Positions 17,872 to 26,867 of a DNA stretch of 64,000 bases are shown here, piece after piece (within the stretch, counting starts at the first letter, position 1; the number at the start of each line of letters is the position of its first letter). Under the pieces are notes generated by a model. It was not told where the DNA came from and did no database searches. It saw only the letters and a program-made list of their open reading frames with translations. The position numbers and the translations under genes were made by a program. Origin of the DNA: Roseburia_D yibonii (lineage in GTDB: Bacteria > Bacillota > Clostridia > Lachnospirales > Lachnospiraceae); the NCBI RefSeq assembly GCF_014297335.1, contig NZ_JACOQH010000009.1, forward strand, positions 44,441 to 108,440. The letters run 5' to 3'.

Positions 17872-18580
17872 GAAAATGGCAGGACTGCTGTTGGGAGTCA
17901 TGATGCTTTTTACAGCATCAACCACAGCATTTGCCTATGTAGATGAATCGGCAGAGGCATCCAAAGTAGAGACAACTCAGACGGAACAGTCAACAGACAA
18001 AGAAGAGAAAAAGGACGAGGCGACAAACACAAACGAGGTGCTGCCGGAAGATGGAACAGACAAGGGAACTGCATTTACGACACCTGGCAATGGTGAAGTC
18101 AAGGATGACATTACCGATGATTCCACAAAGGAATTTCTTACGGTTACAACGAAGAATAACAACACTTTCTATATCGTGATCGACCGTAGTGCCACATCAC
18201 AGAATGTCTATATGTTATCCCAGATTGATGAGAATGATCTGTCCGAATTTCTGGATAAAGACAGCACTGCTACTGTCGTAACACCACAGCCAGATAAATC
18301 AAAGGTAGTGCTGGATGAAACAAATAATGAGGATGTAGACAAGGAAGCTACCATTGATCCGGAGAAAACAGCATCTGCAAAAACCAATATGGGTGCAATG
18401 GCAACAATCCTGATTTTGGCTCTCGGTGGTGTGGCAGCTTACTACTACTTCAAGATCTATAAACCTAAAAAAGAGGAAGATGAGGATGATCAGCCGGAAG
18501 GTTTGGAAACAGGTGGACTGGAAGAAGTTCCGGATGAGGAAGAGTCTGAAGACGAAGATTTTGAAGAAAATGAAAAATAA
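17846..18580 (+). CDS. CD1107 family (DUF4366) membrane-anchored ICE protein
   Basis: This 244-residue protein has a signal peptide (about 1-32, ending TTAFAYVDE), a Thr/Glu/Asp-rich extracellular part, a compact domain (FLTVTTKNNNTFYIVIDRSA) and one membrane helix (about 190-212), then a strongly acidic cytoplasmic tail. This is the layout of the CD1107/DUF4366 family. ATG 17846 has AAGGAGG upstream. It probably supports the surface part of the secretion channel. Confidence 0.75.
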   Translation: MVKWKKMNKKMAGLLLGVMMLFTASTTAFAYVDESAEASKVETTQTEQSTDKEEKKDEATNTNEVLPEDGTDKGTAFTTPGNGEVKDDITDDSTKEFLTVTTKNNNTFYIVIDRSATSQNVYMLSQIDENDLSEFLDKDSTATVVTPQPDKSKVVLDETNNEDVDKEATIDPEKTASAKTNMGAMATILILALGGVAAYYYFKIYKPKKEEDEDDQPEGLETGGLEEVPDEEESEDEDFEENEK

Positions 18581-18601
18581 ATAAACTTTTTTAGCGGAGG
18601 G

Positions 18602-18640
18602 GGCTGTAAAACATGCTCTCTCCGTTTCGTTATATGAAGG
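18602..18640 (+). promoter_or_regulatory. ICE leader box, copy 3 (before topB)
   Basis: CTGTAAAACATGCTCT is followed by CTCCGTTTCGTTATATG and AAGGAGG. The CCACTG start and the central dyad differ from the other copies: here CTCCG can pair with CGGAG at 18596-18600 upstream. The box ends in the topB ribosome site, only 13 bp before the ATG, so this copy works at short range. Confidence 0.65.
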
Positions 18641-18652
18641 AGGTAATACATC

Positions 18653-20764
18653 ATGTATTTAGTAATTGCAGAAAAACCAAGTGTATCAAGAGCAATCGCA
18701 GAAGTGATTGGAGCACAGGAACGAGAAGACGGATATTTACAAGGAACCGACTGTATGGTCAGCTGGTGCTTCGGACATCTGGCCGAATATGTTTCACCGG
18801 ATGCTTACGATGAGAAATTTAACCAGTGGAGATATGAAGATCTCCCGATCATCCCGAAAGACTGGAAAGTTACAGTCTCAGAAGATAAGAAAGATCAGTT
18901 CTATATCTTAAAAAGACTGCTCAACAGTCCGGAAATTGAATACGTCGTAAATGCCTGTGATGCCGGACGTGAAGGAGAATTAATCTTCAAACATGTCTAT
19001 GACTTATCCGGAAGTAAAAAGCCGGTGAAACGATTATGGATCAGTTCTCTGGAAGATTCAGCAATCCTTGATGGAATGCAGCATCTGAGATCCGCAGAGG
19101 AATACCGACATCTGGCCGAAGCTGCTGTATGCCGTTCTCAGGCTGACTGGTTGGTAGGAATGAATGCAACCAGAGCTTACACCACAAAGTACTTCAAAAA
19201 GCTGACCGTTGGAAGGGTTCAGACACCGACACTTGCCATGTTGGTGGAACGTGCCGGACAGATCAGCAATTTCCAGAAAGAAAAGTATTTCAATGTAGAA
19301 CTGGATTGTGACGGAATTCCGGCAGTAAAGCCAAAGATCTTTGATCCGGATGAGGCGGAACAGTTAAGAAGCAGATGCCATGGAAATGAAGCTATTGTCA
19401 CTGCAGTAAAAGAAACGGAAAAGAAAGTAAAAGCACCAAAGCTTTATGACCTGACCACACTGCAGAGAGAAGCAAACCGTATCTATGGAATGACAGCCAA
19501 ACAGACACTGGATACCGCTCAGAGCCTGTACGAAAAGAAACTGATCACTTATCCAAGAACAGACAGCCAGTATCTGACAGAAGATATGGAACAGACCGCA
19601 AGAAATGTGGTTCGTCAGATTTATGAGAAATATCAGCTGACAGGTCCGTTTGATCAGCCGGAGCAGCCAGATGTGAAGAAAGTCATGAATAACAGCAAAG
19701 TGACAGATCACCATGCAATCATCCCAACGATGGAGCTTGCATCCAGCCATCTGGATGAACTGAAATCCTGGGAAGAAAAGATTCTCTTCCTGATCGCAGT
19801 CCATACGGTCATGGCAATGAGTAAGGATCACATTTGCCAGGAAACAGAGATTGAAGTGGAATGCCAGGGAGAAATCTTCAAAGCAAAAGGAAAGATTGTT
19901 CTGCAGGATGGATGGAAACTTTTTGAAAACTGCTTCAAGAATAAGGACCGCATGGCAATCGTAGATCCGGATCAGGAAATGAAAGAGAGGATGCCGAAAG
20001 TAACCCAGGGACAGACTTTCTATGCTGTAGCTGCAGAAAAGACAGAACATTTTACATCGCCACCAAAACCATACAGCGAAGATACTCTCCTTGCGGCAAT
20101 GGAAACAGCTGGAAATAAGGAATTCGATGAAGATACGGAAAAGAAAGGATTAGGAACTCCGGCAACAAGAGCCGGTATCATCGAGAAACTGATCTATTCC
20201 CAATATGCCACCCGAAAAGGAAAACAGATCCTTCCAACAGATGATGGAAAAGTCCTTGTTGAGATCCTGCCAGACTTCCTGAAATCTGCAAGTATGACTG
20301 CAGAATGGGAAAACCAGTTGCTTTTGATGGAGCATGGAGAGATTGCACCGGAACAGTTTATGACTGGGATCAAAAACATGCTGACCATGATGCTGAATGG
20401 ATGCGATGCGATTTCCGAAGAAGAAACAAGAAGATTTCAGACCAGAGAAAGCATTGGAACCTGTCCGGTATGTGGAAGCCTGGTATATGAAAGTAAAACC
20501 AACTTCTATTGCAGCAACCATGATTGTCACTTTGCTCTCTGGAAAGACAACCGCTATCTGCAGAGCATGGAAAAAACCATGGATAAAAAGATGGCTGCAG
20601 AACTTCTGAAAAACGGAAGTGTGCATGTGAAAGACCTGTATTCCAGAAAGAAAAATATGTACTTTGAGGCAGATCTCCATATGGATACAGATGAAACCGG
20701 AAAGGTGAATTTTTCTTTATCCTTTCCCAAAAAGAAACCAAAAAACAAAAGCAAAAAGAAATAA
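18653..20764 (+). CDS. topB: DNA topoisomerase III (type IA)
   Basis: This 703-residue enzyme relaxes or decatenates DNA by single-strand passage. The toprim domain starts YLVIAEKPSVSRAIAEVIG with NACDAGREGEL; the catalytic Tyr is in LITYPRTDSQYL (about residue 300). A C-terminal zinc finger (CPVCGS...FYCSNHDCHF, about 603-623) and a Lys-rich tail follow. ICE-borne topB is standard in Tn1549-like elements and may help process transferred strands. Leader-box copy 3 abuts its start, so it probably has its own control. Confidence 0.93.
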   Translation: MYLVIAEKPSVSRAIAEVIGAQEREDGYLQGTDCMVSWCFGHLAEYVSPDAYDEKFNQWRYEDLPIIPKDWKVTVSEDKKDQFYILKRLLNSPEIEYVVNACDAGREGELIFKHVYDLSGSKKPVKRLWISSLEDSAILDGMQHLRSAEEYRHLAEAAVCRSQADWLVGMNATRAYTTKYFKKLTVGRVQTPTLAMLVERAGQISNFQKEKYFNVELDCDGIPAVKPKIFDPDEAEQLRSRCHGNEAIVTAVKETEKKVKAPKLYDLTTLQREANRIYGMTAKQTLDTAQSLYEKKLITYPRTDSQYLTEDMEQTARNVVRQIYEKYQLTGPFDQPEQPDVKKVMNNSKVTDHHAIIPTMELASSHLDELKSWEEKILFLIAVHTVMAMSKDHICQETEIEVECQGEIFKAKGKIVLQDGWKLFENCFKNKDRMAIVDPDQEMKERMPKVTQGQTFYAVAAEKTEHFTSPPKPYSEDTLLAAMETAGNKEFDEDTEKKGLGTPATRAGIIEKLIYSQYATRKGKQILPTDDGKVLVEILPDFLKSASMTAEWENQLLLMEHGEIAPEQFMTGIKNMLTMMLNGCDAISEEETRRFQTRESIGTCPVCGSLVYESKTNFYCSNHDCHFALWKDNRYLQSMEKTMDKKMAAELLKNGSVHVKDLYSRKKNMYFEADLHMDTDETGKVNFSLSFPKKKPKNKSKKK

Positions 20765-20792
20765 GAAAACAGATTAGAGGAGGAAACGAAGA

Positions 20793-21842
20793 ATGAATTT
20801 TAATGAATTTGTAAATGAAGTAAAGGACAATATCAAACGCTTTTTACCAGAGGCTTATGAGAATGCTGAGGTATCCGTTATGGATTACCAGAAATTAAAT
20901 ACTACTTACAAGGGCCTGATGGTGAAAAAGGAAGACGAAACGATCACACCGACCATCAACATGGATCAGCTCTATAAAGCCTATCAGAATCAGCCTGGCG
21001 TAACGATGGAAAGCGTATGCAGAAGAATTGCAGATGTGGTTATGGAAGCACCAATCCAGGTGAATCTCAAATCCATCATGGATTATGACATTGCAAAGGA
21101 CAATCTGTTTATTCGTGTATCATCGGCAGAAACAAATAAAGATATGCTTGCGAATGTTCCGCATCAGTTAAAGGAAGATCTTGCGATTACCTATCACGTA
21201 GCCGTCAGCATGGATGAGGAAGGATTGAGTTCTATGCTCATCAAAAATGACTTACTTAAACAGTACGGCATTACAGCAGAACAGCTTCATGAAGATGCTA
21301 TGAAAAGTTCTCCACGTATTATGGCACCCGAAGTATCTTCCATGGGCGCGATTATGGAGGAATTGGTTGAGAAGGATCTGTTCATGATGTCACCGGAAGA
21401 AAGAGAAATGCTACAGGAATCTATTAGAGAATCCGCTCAGATGCCAACCTTTTTTGTAGTGACAAATCAGCAGAGAATCGATGGTGCCGGTGCTCTCTTC
21501 TATCCGGAAGTAATGGACAATCTGGGTGAACTCCTTGGACAGGACTACTTTATTCTCCCTTCATCAATCCATCAAATGCTGGTTCTTCCTGACAATGGAG
21601 AAGTCAGTGCAGATGAATTAAGGATGATGGTCACAGAAGTCAATGCGACTCAGGTAGCACCAGCAGAACGCCTTACCAATGATGTATATCACTTTGACAC
21701 AAAGGATCACGTCTTTGAAAAAGCTGACAGATTTACGGAACGTCAGAAAGAAAAAGGAGCACAGGCTGCAAAAACAGAGAAAACAGGAAAAGAACAGCCA
21801 GATCAGAAACCGAAAACAAAGAAGCACGATATGGAACTCTAA
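20793..21842 (+). CDS. DUF5688 family ICE protein
   Basis: This 349-residue soluble protein begins MNFNEFVNEVKDNIKRFLPE and contains ANVPHQLKEDLAITYHVAVS and the long helical middle typical of DUF5688, then a basic tail (EKTGKEQPDQKPKTKKHDME). It lies 28 bp after topB, so the two are probably co-transcribed, and a terminator follows. The family is widespread in Clostridia ICEs; the role is unknown. No membrane segment or catalytic motif is evident. Confidence 0.75.
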   Translation: MNFNEFVNEVKDNIKRFLPEAYENAEVSVMDYQKLNTTYKGLMVKKEDETITPTINMDQLYKAYQNQPGVTMESVCRRIADVVMEAPIQVNLKSIMDYDIAKDNLFIRVSSAETNKDMLANVPHQLKEDLAITYHVAVSMDEEGLSSMLIKNDLLKQYGITAEQLHEDAMKSSPRIMAPEVSSMGAIMEELVEKDLFMMSPEEREMLQESIRESAQMPTFFVVTNQQRIDGAGALFYPEVMDNLGELLGQDYFILPSSIHQMLVLPDNGEVSADELRMMVTEVNATQVAPAERLTNDVYHFDTKDHVFEKADRFTERQKEKGAQAAKTEKTGKEQPDQKPKTKKHDMEL

Positions 21843-21874
21843 TAAAAAATAATCATCTCATCAACTAATAAAAA

Positions 21875-21911
21875 GCCCTGCGGCATAAGCACAATGTCGT
21901 GGGGCGTTTTT
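21875..21911 (+). terminator. Terminator between DUF5688 and the ArdC-like gene
   Basis: GCCCTGCGGCAT (from 21875) pairs with ATGTCGTGGGGC (to 21905) with wobble pairs, followed by five T residues. The next ATG is only 14 nt further on, so it may also act as an attenuator of the next gene. Confidence 0.7.
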
Positions 21912-21924
21912 GGAAAGGAGTATT

Positions 21925-23946
21925 ATGACAGAACAAAATAAAACTACTACTATTCCACTGCCGGTCCAAGGAAAAGATATGGACAGCATTATGCAGTCAC
22001 TGGAATCCGGTGTGGAAGAACTTTTTACAAGTAACCGCTATCAGGAATTTCTTAAAACCATGGCAAAGTTTCACAATTATTCCTTTAATAATACAATGCT
22101 GATTGCCATGCAGCGACCGGATGCCACACTTGTTACCAGCTACAAAAACTGGCAGTCCATGGGTAGACAGGTCATGAAAGGGGAAAAAGGAATTACAATC
22201 ATTGCACCGGCACCATATAAGAAAATGAAGGAAAAAGAGGTTCTGGATGAAAATCAGCGACCGATCATGGGAACCGATGGAAAACCTAAGACTGAACAGG
22301 TGGAAGTTACAGTTCCGCATTTTAAAGCAGTTACCGTCTTTGATATTGCTCAGACATCCGGGGAACCGATCCAGACACTGGCACCGGAATTACTGACTGC
22401 AGCTGTGCAGGACTTTGATTCTTTCATGCAGGCAATTCAGAAAATATCCCCAGTGCCGATACGATTCGATGAGATTGATGGAAATGCCAATGGATATTAT
22501 CACAATGCAGACAAGGAAATCGTGATCAAAAAAGGGCTCAGTGAAAGTCAGACCTTAAAGACTGCTATTCATGAAACAGCCCATGCTAAACTGCATGACA
22601 AGGAAATCATGGAAAGCCTGGGTGTAGAAAAAGACCGTCTGACAAAAGAGGTTGAAGCAGAATCCGTTGCTTACTGTGTGTGTTCTTCCTTTGGTTTGGA
22701 TACATCGGATTACAGTTTTCCTTATATTGCAGGTTGGAGCAGCAGCCGGGAAATGAAGGAAATGAAAGCATCTATGGATGTGATCCGCAAGACAGCCGGT
22801 GAAATGATCGATCAGCTTACAGAAGAACTTGAAATCATTCTTGAAGAAAAACAAAAAACAGAATTACATGAAAAATACGGCATTTTGGTAGATGCACTGG
22901 AAGCAGCCGGATACCGCTATGATTATCGGGAAAGCGAACCGGGACATATTGTACTGGCACCGGATGGGACACATGAAATTGCTGGGTATTTGCAGTTTGA
23001 ATCATGGGGAGATATCAAAGACTGGCTGGAAGATACGATTGCAGAAGGGACGGATGTTTCGGAGAGAGTTGATCGGGCTATGTACCCATTTAAGTATGAT
23101 TATACCCTAGAGGAAGAAATGTTCAGAGGTAATGGTGACCGCTATGCGATTTATCATGTGGATGAAGACACACCGGGAAAACAACATTTATTTATGAATA
23201 TGGCAATGGTCAAAGAAGATGGAATTACAATCGATGCAGAAAATTATAAATGTGTCTATTCTGGCAGATTATATGAAAATGAAAAGCTGGATGATTTGTA
23301 CGCTATGTTCAACGATAATCCACCGGCAGATTATAAAGCACATTCTATGTCGGTCAGTGATGTTATCATTACAAATCGTGGTGGGGATATGCAGGCATAT
23401 TACGTGGATCGATTTGGATTTGCAGAACTTCCAGACTTTGCAGCACAAAGAGAAAAAATACTCGATATTGTCCCGGAAATAGAAAATGTGGATTATGAAA
23501 ATGATCTTACATGTATCAGCTTTTATGCGGCTGAATGTGCTGAATTTCCTGTAATGGGTGAAGTACATTATGACCTGACATTACCAGAAGCCTTGGAAGC
23601 TTATGAGAAAATCCCATCAGAACGTATGCATGGACTGAAATGTGTTGGCTTTGATCTGAAAGACGGAAGTGATTATGAAGGAATGCAGAGTCTGATGATT
23701 GAAGGAAAAATACAGAAAGAATTTTTGAATTCGATTCCTGGATTTAGAGAAAATTCTTATGTGCAAAATGCAATCAGTCGTGTGGAAAAATACTTGGAAG
23801 AAAGACATCCAAATGTGGAAAATCCTCTGGAATCCAATAAGAAAGTGGATAACGAAAAAAATATAAGCGAAGAAAAAAACGAGAAGGAGCTGAATATACA
23901 GATGAAACCAATACCGAAAAAGAAAAGGGGGGAAATGAGCCTATGA
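21925..23946 (+). CDS. ArdC-like ssDNA-binding and zincin protein with YodL/LPD-type C-terminus
   Basis: This 673-residue protein starts with an ArdC-like N-domain (FHNYSFNNTMLIAMQRPDAT, SYKNWQSMGRQVMKGEKGI) and then a zinc-metallopeptidase motif, HETAHAKLH (about residue 215). The C-terminal half contains repeats of the type seen in large ICE polyvalent proteins (YodL, LPD16-like) and a Lys-rich end. ArdC proteins bind single-stranded DNA and can counter restriction in recipient cells; that role here is by family. ATG 21925 follows GAAAGGAG. It overlaps the next gene by 4 bp. Confidence 0.8.
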   Translation: MTEQNKTTTIPLPVQGKDMDSIMQSLESGVEELFTSNRYQEFLKTMAKFHNYSFNNTMLIAMQRPDATLVTSYKNWQSMGRQVMKGEKGITIIAPAPYKKMKEKEVLDENQRPIMGTDGKPKTEQVEVTVPHFKAVTVFDIAQTSGEPIQTLAPELLTAAVQDFDSFMQAIQKISPVPIRFDEIDGNANGYYHNADKEIVIKKGLSESQTLKTAIHETAHAKLHDKEIMESLGVEKDRLTKEVEAESVAYCVCSSFGLDTSDYSFPYIAGWSSSREMKEMKASMDVIRKTAGEMIDQLTEELEIILEEKQKTELHEKYGILVDALEAAGYRYDYRESEPGHIVLAPDGTHEIAGYLQFESWGDIKDWLEDTIAEGTDVSERVDRAMYPFKYDYTLEEEMFRGNGDRYAIYHVDEDTPGKQHLFMNMAMVKEDGITIDAENYKCVYSGRLYENEKLDDLYAMFNDNPPADYKAHSMSVSDVIITNRGGDMQAYYVDRFGFAELPDFAAQREKILDIVPEIENVDYENDLTCISFYAAECAEFPVMGEVHYDLTLPEALEAYEKIPSERMHGLKCVGFDLKDGSDYEGMQSLMIEGKIQKEFLNSIPGFRENSYVQNAISRVEKYLEERHPNVENPLESNKKVDNEKNISEEKNEKELNIQMKPIPKKKRGEMSL

Positions 23947-24203
23947 GAAATGTAAACCTGGAAGAAAACGAACTAACTATTACTGCTATCTTCCAGCAGC
24001 ACACAAAGGAAGAAACAATCCAAACACTGAAAGAAGCTTTGGAAGTTTTGGAACAGGAAGAAAGTGATCCTGAGAATGATGAAATAATTGAGATCATTAA
24101 TTCTACAGTTGGAAAATTACAGCAGATCGAAGACAAATACTACTATTCTCTGGATCTGAATTATTATCTGAATAACTTGGAGGATGATGCCTATGAAGCT
24201 TAA
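23943..24203 (+). CDS. Transposon-transfer assisting protein (TTRAP family)
   Basis: This 86-residue acidic protein (NELTITAIFQQHTKEETIQT, ENDEIIEIINSTVGKLQQIE) matches the transposon-transfer assisting family. ATG 23943 overlaps the upstream stop (ATGA), and its end overlaps the next start, so the three genes are coupled. It is thought to assist mobilisation, but the mechanism is not established. Confidence 0.75.
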   Translation: MRNVNLEENELTITAIFQQHTKEETIQTLKEALEVLEQEESDPENDEIIEIINSTVGKLQQIEDKYYYSLDLNYYLNNLEDDAYEA

Positions 24204-25077
24204 TCAATTTGCAGTCTACCGAGTAGATCAGCAGACAGCAGGAAAAGCACTGTGGCATCTGCCATATCAAGAGGCAAGACAGCAGAATGTGTCGATTACT
24301 GTCGAAAATTACCGATTAATCTCGATTCATGAAATGCAGGAAAATGAAAAAGTCGCTGACATCTGGAAACGGACGAAAAATCAATGCGAAGTCAGTGACG
24401 TGCTCGTATTGAACAAGAATGGAGAAATCAGCTGCTACTATGTAGATGAGAACTATCCACAGTATCTGGCCGGATTTATTCGTATCAACACATCCGGTGC
24501 ACTGATCACTATGGAAACTGAGAATTATCAGATTGATGGGAAAAAGGGGAACTGGATTGCAACAGACACCGTCATTATTGATGGAAAACAGTTTTATTTG
24601 ATGGAACATCAGGTATACCGAGATCAGGCCCAGGGTGTTATCCTGGATGCTTATGGAAAAATGGTTGTCGAAGAATGTAAGAAATTCGATGAAAAGACAA
24701 AACAAAAGATTCATGATTACATCCAACAGCAGGTACCGCTAAATCCGGTCGAACAGCTAAAACAAGATGGTAAAATCCGTCTGGAACATTACCAGAAATT
24801 CTACCAGAACGGCACTTATGAACGAAGCAGAGAATCTGGTACAGAAGCTAACTATGATATGGTGGACGGTCTGGTGAATAATCAGAAGAAGAACCTGGAA
24901 AAAATTTCTGATGCACGCAATAACAAACAGACGTCCCGAAATCAACAAAATAATAAACCTAAGAAACGAAGGTCCGTAATCAAACGACTGCATCAGAAAC
25001 AGATTGCCATTGCTCGCCGGTCCGGAAAGCCGATACCAAAGTACCTGGATCAGGAAATGGAAAGAAAGCGGGGATAG
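24193..25077 (+). CDS. YodL/DUF4316 domain ICE protein
   Basis: This 294-residue protein has a YodL-like N-terminus (FAVYRVDQQTAGKALWHLPY), a middle DUF4316-like segment and a basic, Gln/Asn-rich C-terminus (KKRRSVIKRLHQKQIAIARR) that should bind nucleic acid. ATG 24193 lies inside the previous gene. These domains recur in Clostridia ICEs beside the ArdC-like gene. Function unknown; a role in the recipient or in DNA processing is inferred. Confidence 0.7.
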   Translation: MKLNQFAVYRVDQQTAGKALWHLPYQEARQQNVSITVENYRLISIHEMQENEKVADIWKRTKNQCEVSDVLVLNKNGEISCYYVDENYPQYLAGFIRINTSGALITMETENYQIDGKKGNWIATDTVIIDGKQFYLMEHQVYRDQAQGVILDAYGKMVVEECKKFDEKTKQKIHDYIQQQVPLNPVEQLKQDGKIRLEHYQKFYQNGTYERSRESGTEANYDMVDGLVNNQKKNLEKISDARNNKQTSRNQQNNKPKKRRSVIKRLHQKQIAIARRSGKPIPKYLDQEMERKRG

Positions 25078-25080
25078 AAT

Positions 25081-25371
25081 ATGCGAAGGTTAAAGTGTGA
25101 AAAAGAAACGATTATTCTGACTAATGAAGATGATGGATTCTATGATGTGTATACCTTCAATCAGAACTTGCAGAAACGGTTGAGGTCTTTTGCGGAGAAG
25201 TATCCGGATGATTGCTGGTTGAAAGGATCTTCGGAGGATGGTAGTGAAACGTATATGATTAAAAAAGGGCGGTTATCATTGAATTTAAGACCACCCTATT
25301 CCAAGGATAGAATTCATAAAGCAACCGAACGAATTATTGAAGAACAGAAAGAGCAATCGAAGGATTCATAG
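25081..25371 (+). CDS. Small ICE protein of unknown function
   Basis: A 96-residue charged protein with no membrane helix (MRRLKCEKETIILTNEDDGF, FAEKYPDDCWLKGSSEDGSE). It starts 3 nt after the previous stop and is followed by a strong terminator at 25448, so it closes this operon. It resembles short hypothetical proteins at the end of ICE processing operons, but I recognise no named family. Confidence 0.6.
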   Translation: MRRLKCEKETIILTNEDDGFYDVYTFNQNLQKRLRSFAEKYPDDCWLKGSSEDGSETYMIKKGRLSLNLRPPYSKDRIHKATERIIEEQKEQSKDS

Positions 25372-25447
25372 AATGCGATTTAAGAGAAAAAAGCCTCATG
25401 ACCATGAGAAAAAATGAAAGCAAAATACGTTAGCTGATAAAGTGTAT

Positions 25448-25483
25448 AGGCTCAAAAGGGAAAGTGCCCTTTTGGGCCTTTTT
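25448..25483 (+). terminator. Operon terminator
   Basis: AGGCTCAAAAGGG pairs with CCCTTTTGGGCCT (one mismatch, 6-nt loop) and runs into a T-tract. It closes the operon that begins with the ArdC-like gene or earlier. Confidence 0.85.
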
Positions 25484-25494
25484 AATTTAAAATA

Positions 25495-25585
25495 GTTCTA
25501 AAGAACAAGTTGACAATCTGTAGATTCTGTATGTTTTAAAGATCAATCGTTATACTAATTTTAGACCGAATTATCGTTCTAAAGG
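25495..25585 (+). promoter_or_regulatory. Operator boxes of the Xre regulator
   Basis: GTTCTAAAGAAC (25495-25506) is a perfect palindrome next to a TTGACA-like -35 (25510-25515). A half-matching GTTCTAAAGG recurs at 25576-25585 and overlaps the ribosome site. Two more copies lie beyond the gene at 25986 and 26006. The pattern fits autoregulation by the encoded Xre protein. Confidence 0.55.
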
Positions 25586-25595
25586 AGGTGTCACA

Positions 25596-25910
25596 ATGGA
25601 TTTAAAGGCGGTTGGTCAGAGAATAAAAGCTGCAAGGGAAGCTAAGAATCTTACACAAGAAGAATTGGCAGCACTGGTAAACTTGAGTCCAACTCATGTA
25701 AGTGTTATAGAGAGAGGACTGAAAGTAACAAAACTTGATACTTTTATTGCGATTGCAAATGCATTAGATGTTTCAGCAGATACACTATTGATTGATGTTG
25801 TGACACATTCGGTTAGCGGCGTTACGAATGAATTATCTGAAATGATAGAGAAACTACCTAAAGAAAAGCAACAGAGAATTATCAATGCAGTGAGAGCATT
25901 GGTGGAATAA
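25596..25910 (+). CDS. Xre/Cro-type repressor
   Basis: This 104-residue protein is an HTH_3 repressor: IKAAREAKNLTQEELAALVN, then LSPTHVSVIERGLKVTKLDT, with a short C-terminal dimerisation helix (EMIEKLPKEKQQRIINAVRA). AAAGGAGGTG lies 8 nt before ATG 25596. Palindromic boxes flank the gene on both sides, so it probably represses itself and the membrane-anchored gene downstream. Confidence 0.8.
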   Translation: MDLKAVGQRIKAAREAKNLTQEELAALVNLSPTHVSVIERGLKVTKLDTFIAIANALDVSADTLLIDVVTHSVSGVTNELSEMIEKLPKEKQQRIINAVRALVE

Positions 25911-25985
25911 ATACGTGAATAAGAAGATGGAAGGGCTTATTGCTCTTCTTTTTTATTTGGTTTAACGTGAAAATATGATATAGTA

Positions 25986-26017
25986 GTTCTAAAGACTTAT
26001 ATATAATTCTAAGGAAC
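25986..26017 (+). promoter_or_regulatory. Second pair of GTTCTAAAG-type boxes
   Basis: GTTCTAAAGAC (25986-25996) and ATTCTAAGGAAC (26006-26017) repeat the operator pattern found before the Xre gene and lie just before the ATG at 26026. They put the downstream gene in the same small regulon. The second box also carries the AAGGA site. Confidence 0.5.
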
Positions 26018-26025
26018 TTGATAAA

Positions 26026-26454
26026 ATGAAGAAAAAAAATATAACACTTGTATTTGTTGCTATCGTTTTTTCGATTATTGTTGGAATGATAATTGGGAAA
26101 AGCTTATTAAAGCATAAAGAAGGTGAGCCAGATGTAGTTGGCAGTTTTTCTATGAATAGAGATGAGAATCTTACAGTAGTTGCTAACAGAAAAAATATTT
26201 CTGATAAAGAAGCATTTACAAGACTGCTTTTAAAAATGTACAAAGAGAATTCATTTCATTCAATAAAATTTTCTACAGATCATGGATATGCAACCAGCCT
26301 TGATATGACCGTATATTCTTGGAAAGAAGATATCGAAAATGGAAAATCCATTATGCAGATAGAATTTAGACCGATTGAATATGGAAAAGATTATGATATT
26401 GTTCATAATCCGGATAAATATGTGCTTTTTATCGATGGAACAGAAATAAAATGA
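26026..26454 (+). CDS. Membrane-anchored protein under Xre control, unknown function
   Basis: This 142-residue protein has a single N-terminal helix (NITLVFVAIVFSIIVGMIIG) and an extracellular domain without Cys or known motifs (DHGYATSLDMTVYSWKEDIE). It is AT-rich like the neighbouring Xre gene and shares its boxes. It could be an entry-exclusion, surface-sensing or toxin-like cargo protein; nothing in the sequence decides between them. Confidence 0.55.
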   Translation: MKKKNITLVFVAIVFSIIVGMIIGKSLLKHKEGEPDVVGSFSMNRDENLTVVANRKNISDKEAFTRLLLKMYKENSFHSIKFSTDHGYATSLDMTVYSWKEDIENGKSIMQIEFRPIEYGKDYDIVHNPDKYVLFIDGTEIK

Positions 26455-26532
26455 AATATATAGATATGCAGATAAAGCGCAGAAAAAGAGGATTGCTCAA
26501 CACAGGAGGATATTTTCAATTACCCTCAAAAT

Positions 26533-26566
26533 GATAAAAGCGAGGCAGCGGAAAATCCGTTGCCTC
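26533..26566 (-). terminator. Terminator of the minus-strand operon
   Basis: GAGGCA-CGG pairs with CCG-TGCCTC around a 4-5 nt loop (26542-26566). On the minus strand a CGCTTTTATC run follows. It probably ends the operon mobC, relaxase, thyX, dut, Xre. Confidence 0.55.
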
Positions 26567-26584
26567 ATATCAGTATTATGACAA

Positions 26585-26863
26585 TTAATCTAGTTCCACC
26601 CCTAACTCATACCTCCAATACTCCGCCGCCTCATATTCCCTAGGTTCTGAGAGTACCGGTACAGTAAAGAGTTCAACCGGAACACCGAGTGTTGATGCAA
26701 AGATTTTCATAAGATCCTCTTTTGGTGTTCGGACATCGCTTTCATACTGAGCAATCCGGACATCAGCACAGCTGTCGGGAAATCCAACAGCCATGCCAAG
26801 TTCTTTCTGGGTGAGATGATTTTTCTGTCTTAAGTGTTTTAATTTTCTTCCAAATGTAATCAT
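26585..26863 (-). CDS. Xre-type HTH regulator
   Basis: This 92-residue protein is an HTH_3 domain (FGRKLKHLRQKNHLTQKELG, RIAQYESDVRTPKEDLMKIF) with a short tail (EYEAAEYWRYELGVELD). The frame extends to 26935, but ATG 26863 gives a standard HTH start and lies 4 bp after the dUTPase stop codon. It is last in the minus-strand mobilisation/nucleotide operon and may report on or control it. Confidence 0.75.
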   Translation of the reverse strand: MITFGRKLKHLRQKNHLTQKELGMAVGFPDSCADVRIAQYESDVRTPKEDLMKIFASTLGVPVELFTVPVLSEPREYEAAEYWRYELGVELD

Positions 26864-26867
26864 AGTA

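Noticed and set aside
21925..23946. Zinc protease motif as a stand-alone toxin or phage lysis factor
   Set aside because: The HETAHAKLH motif belongs to an ArdC-like/zincin protein typical of ICE processing operons, and the neighbours fit that family.
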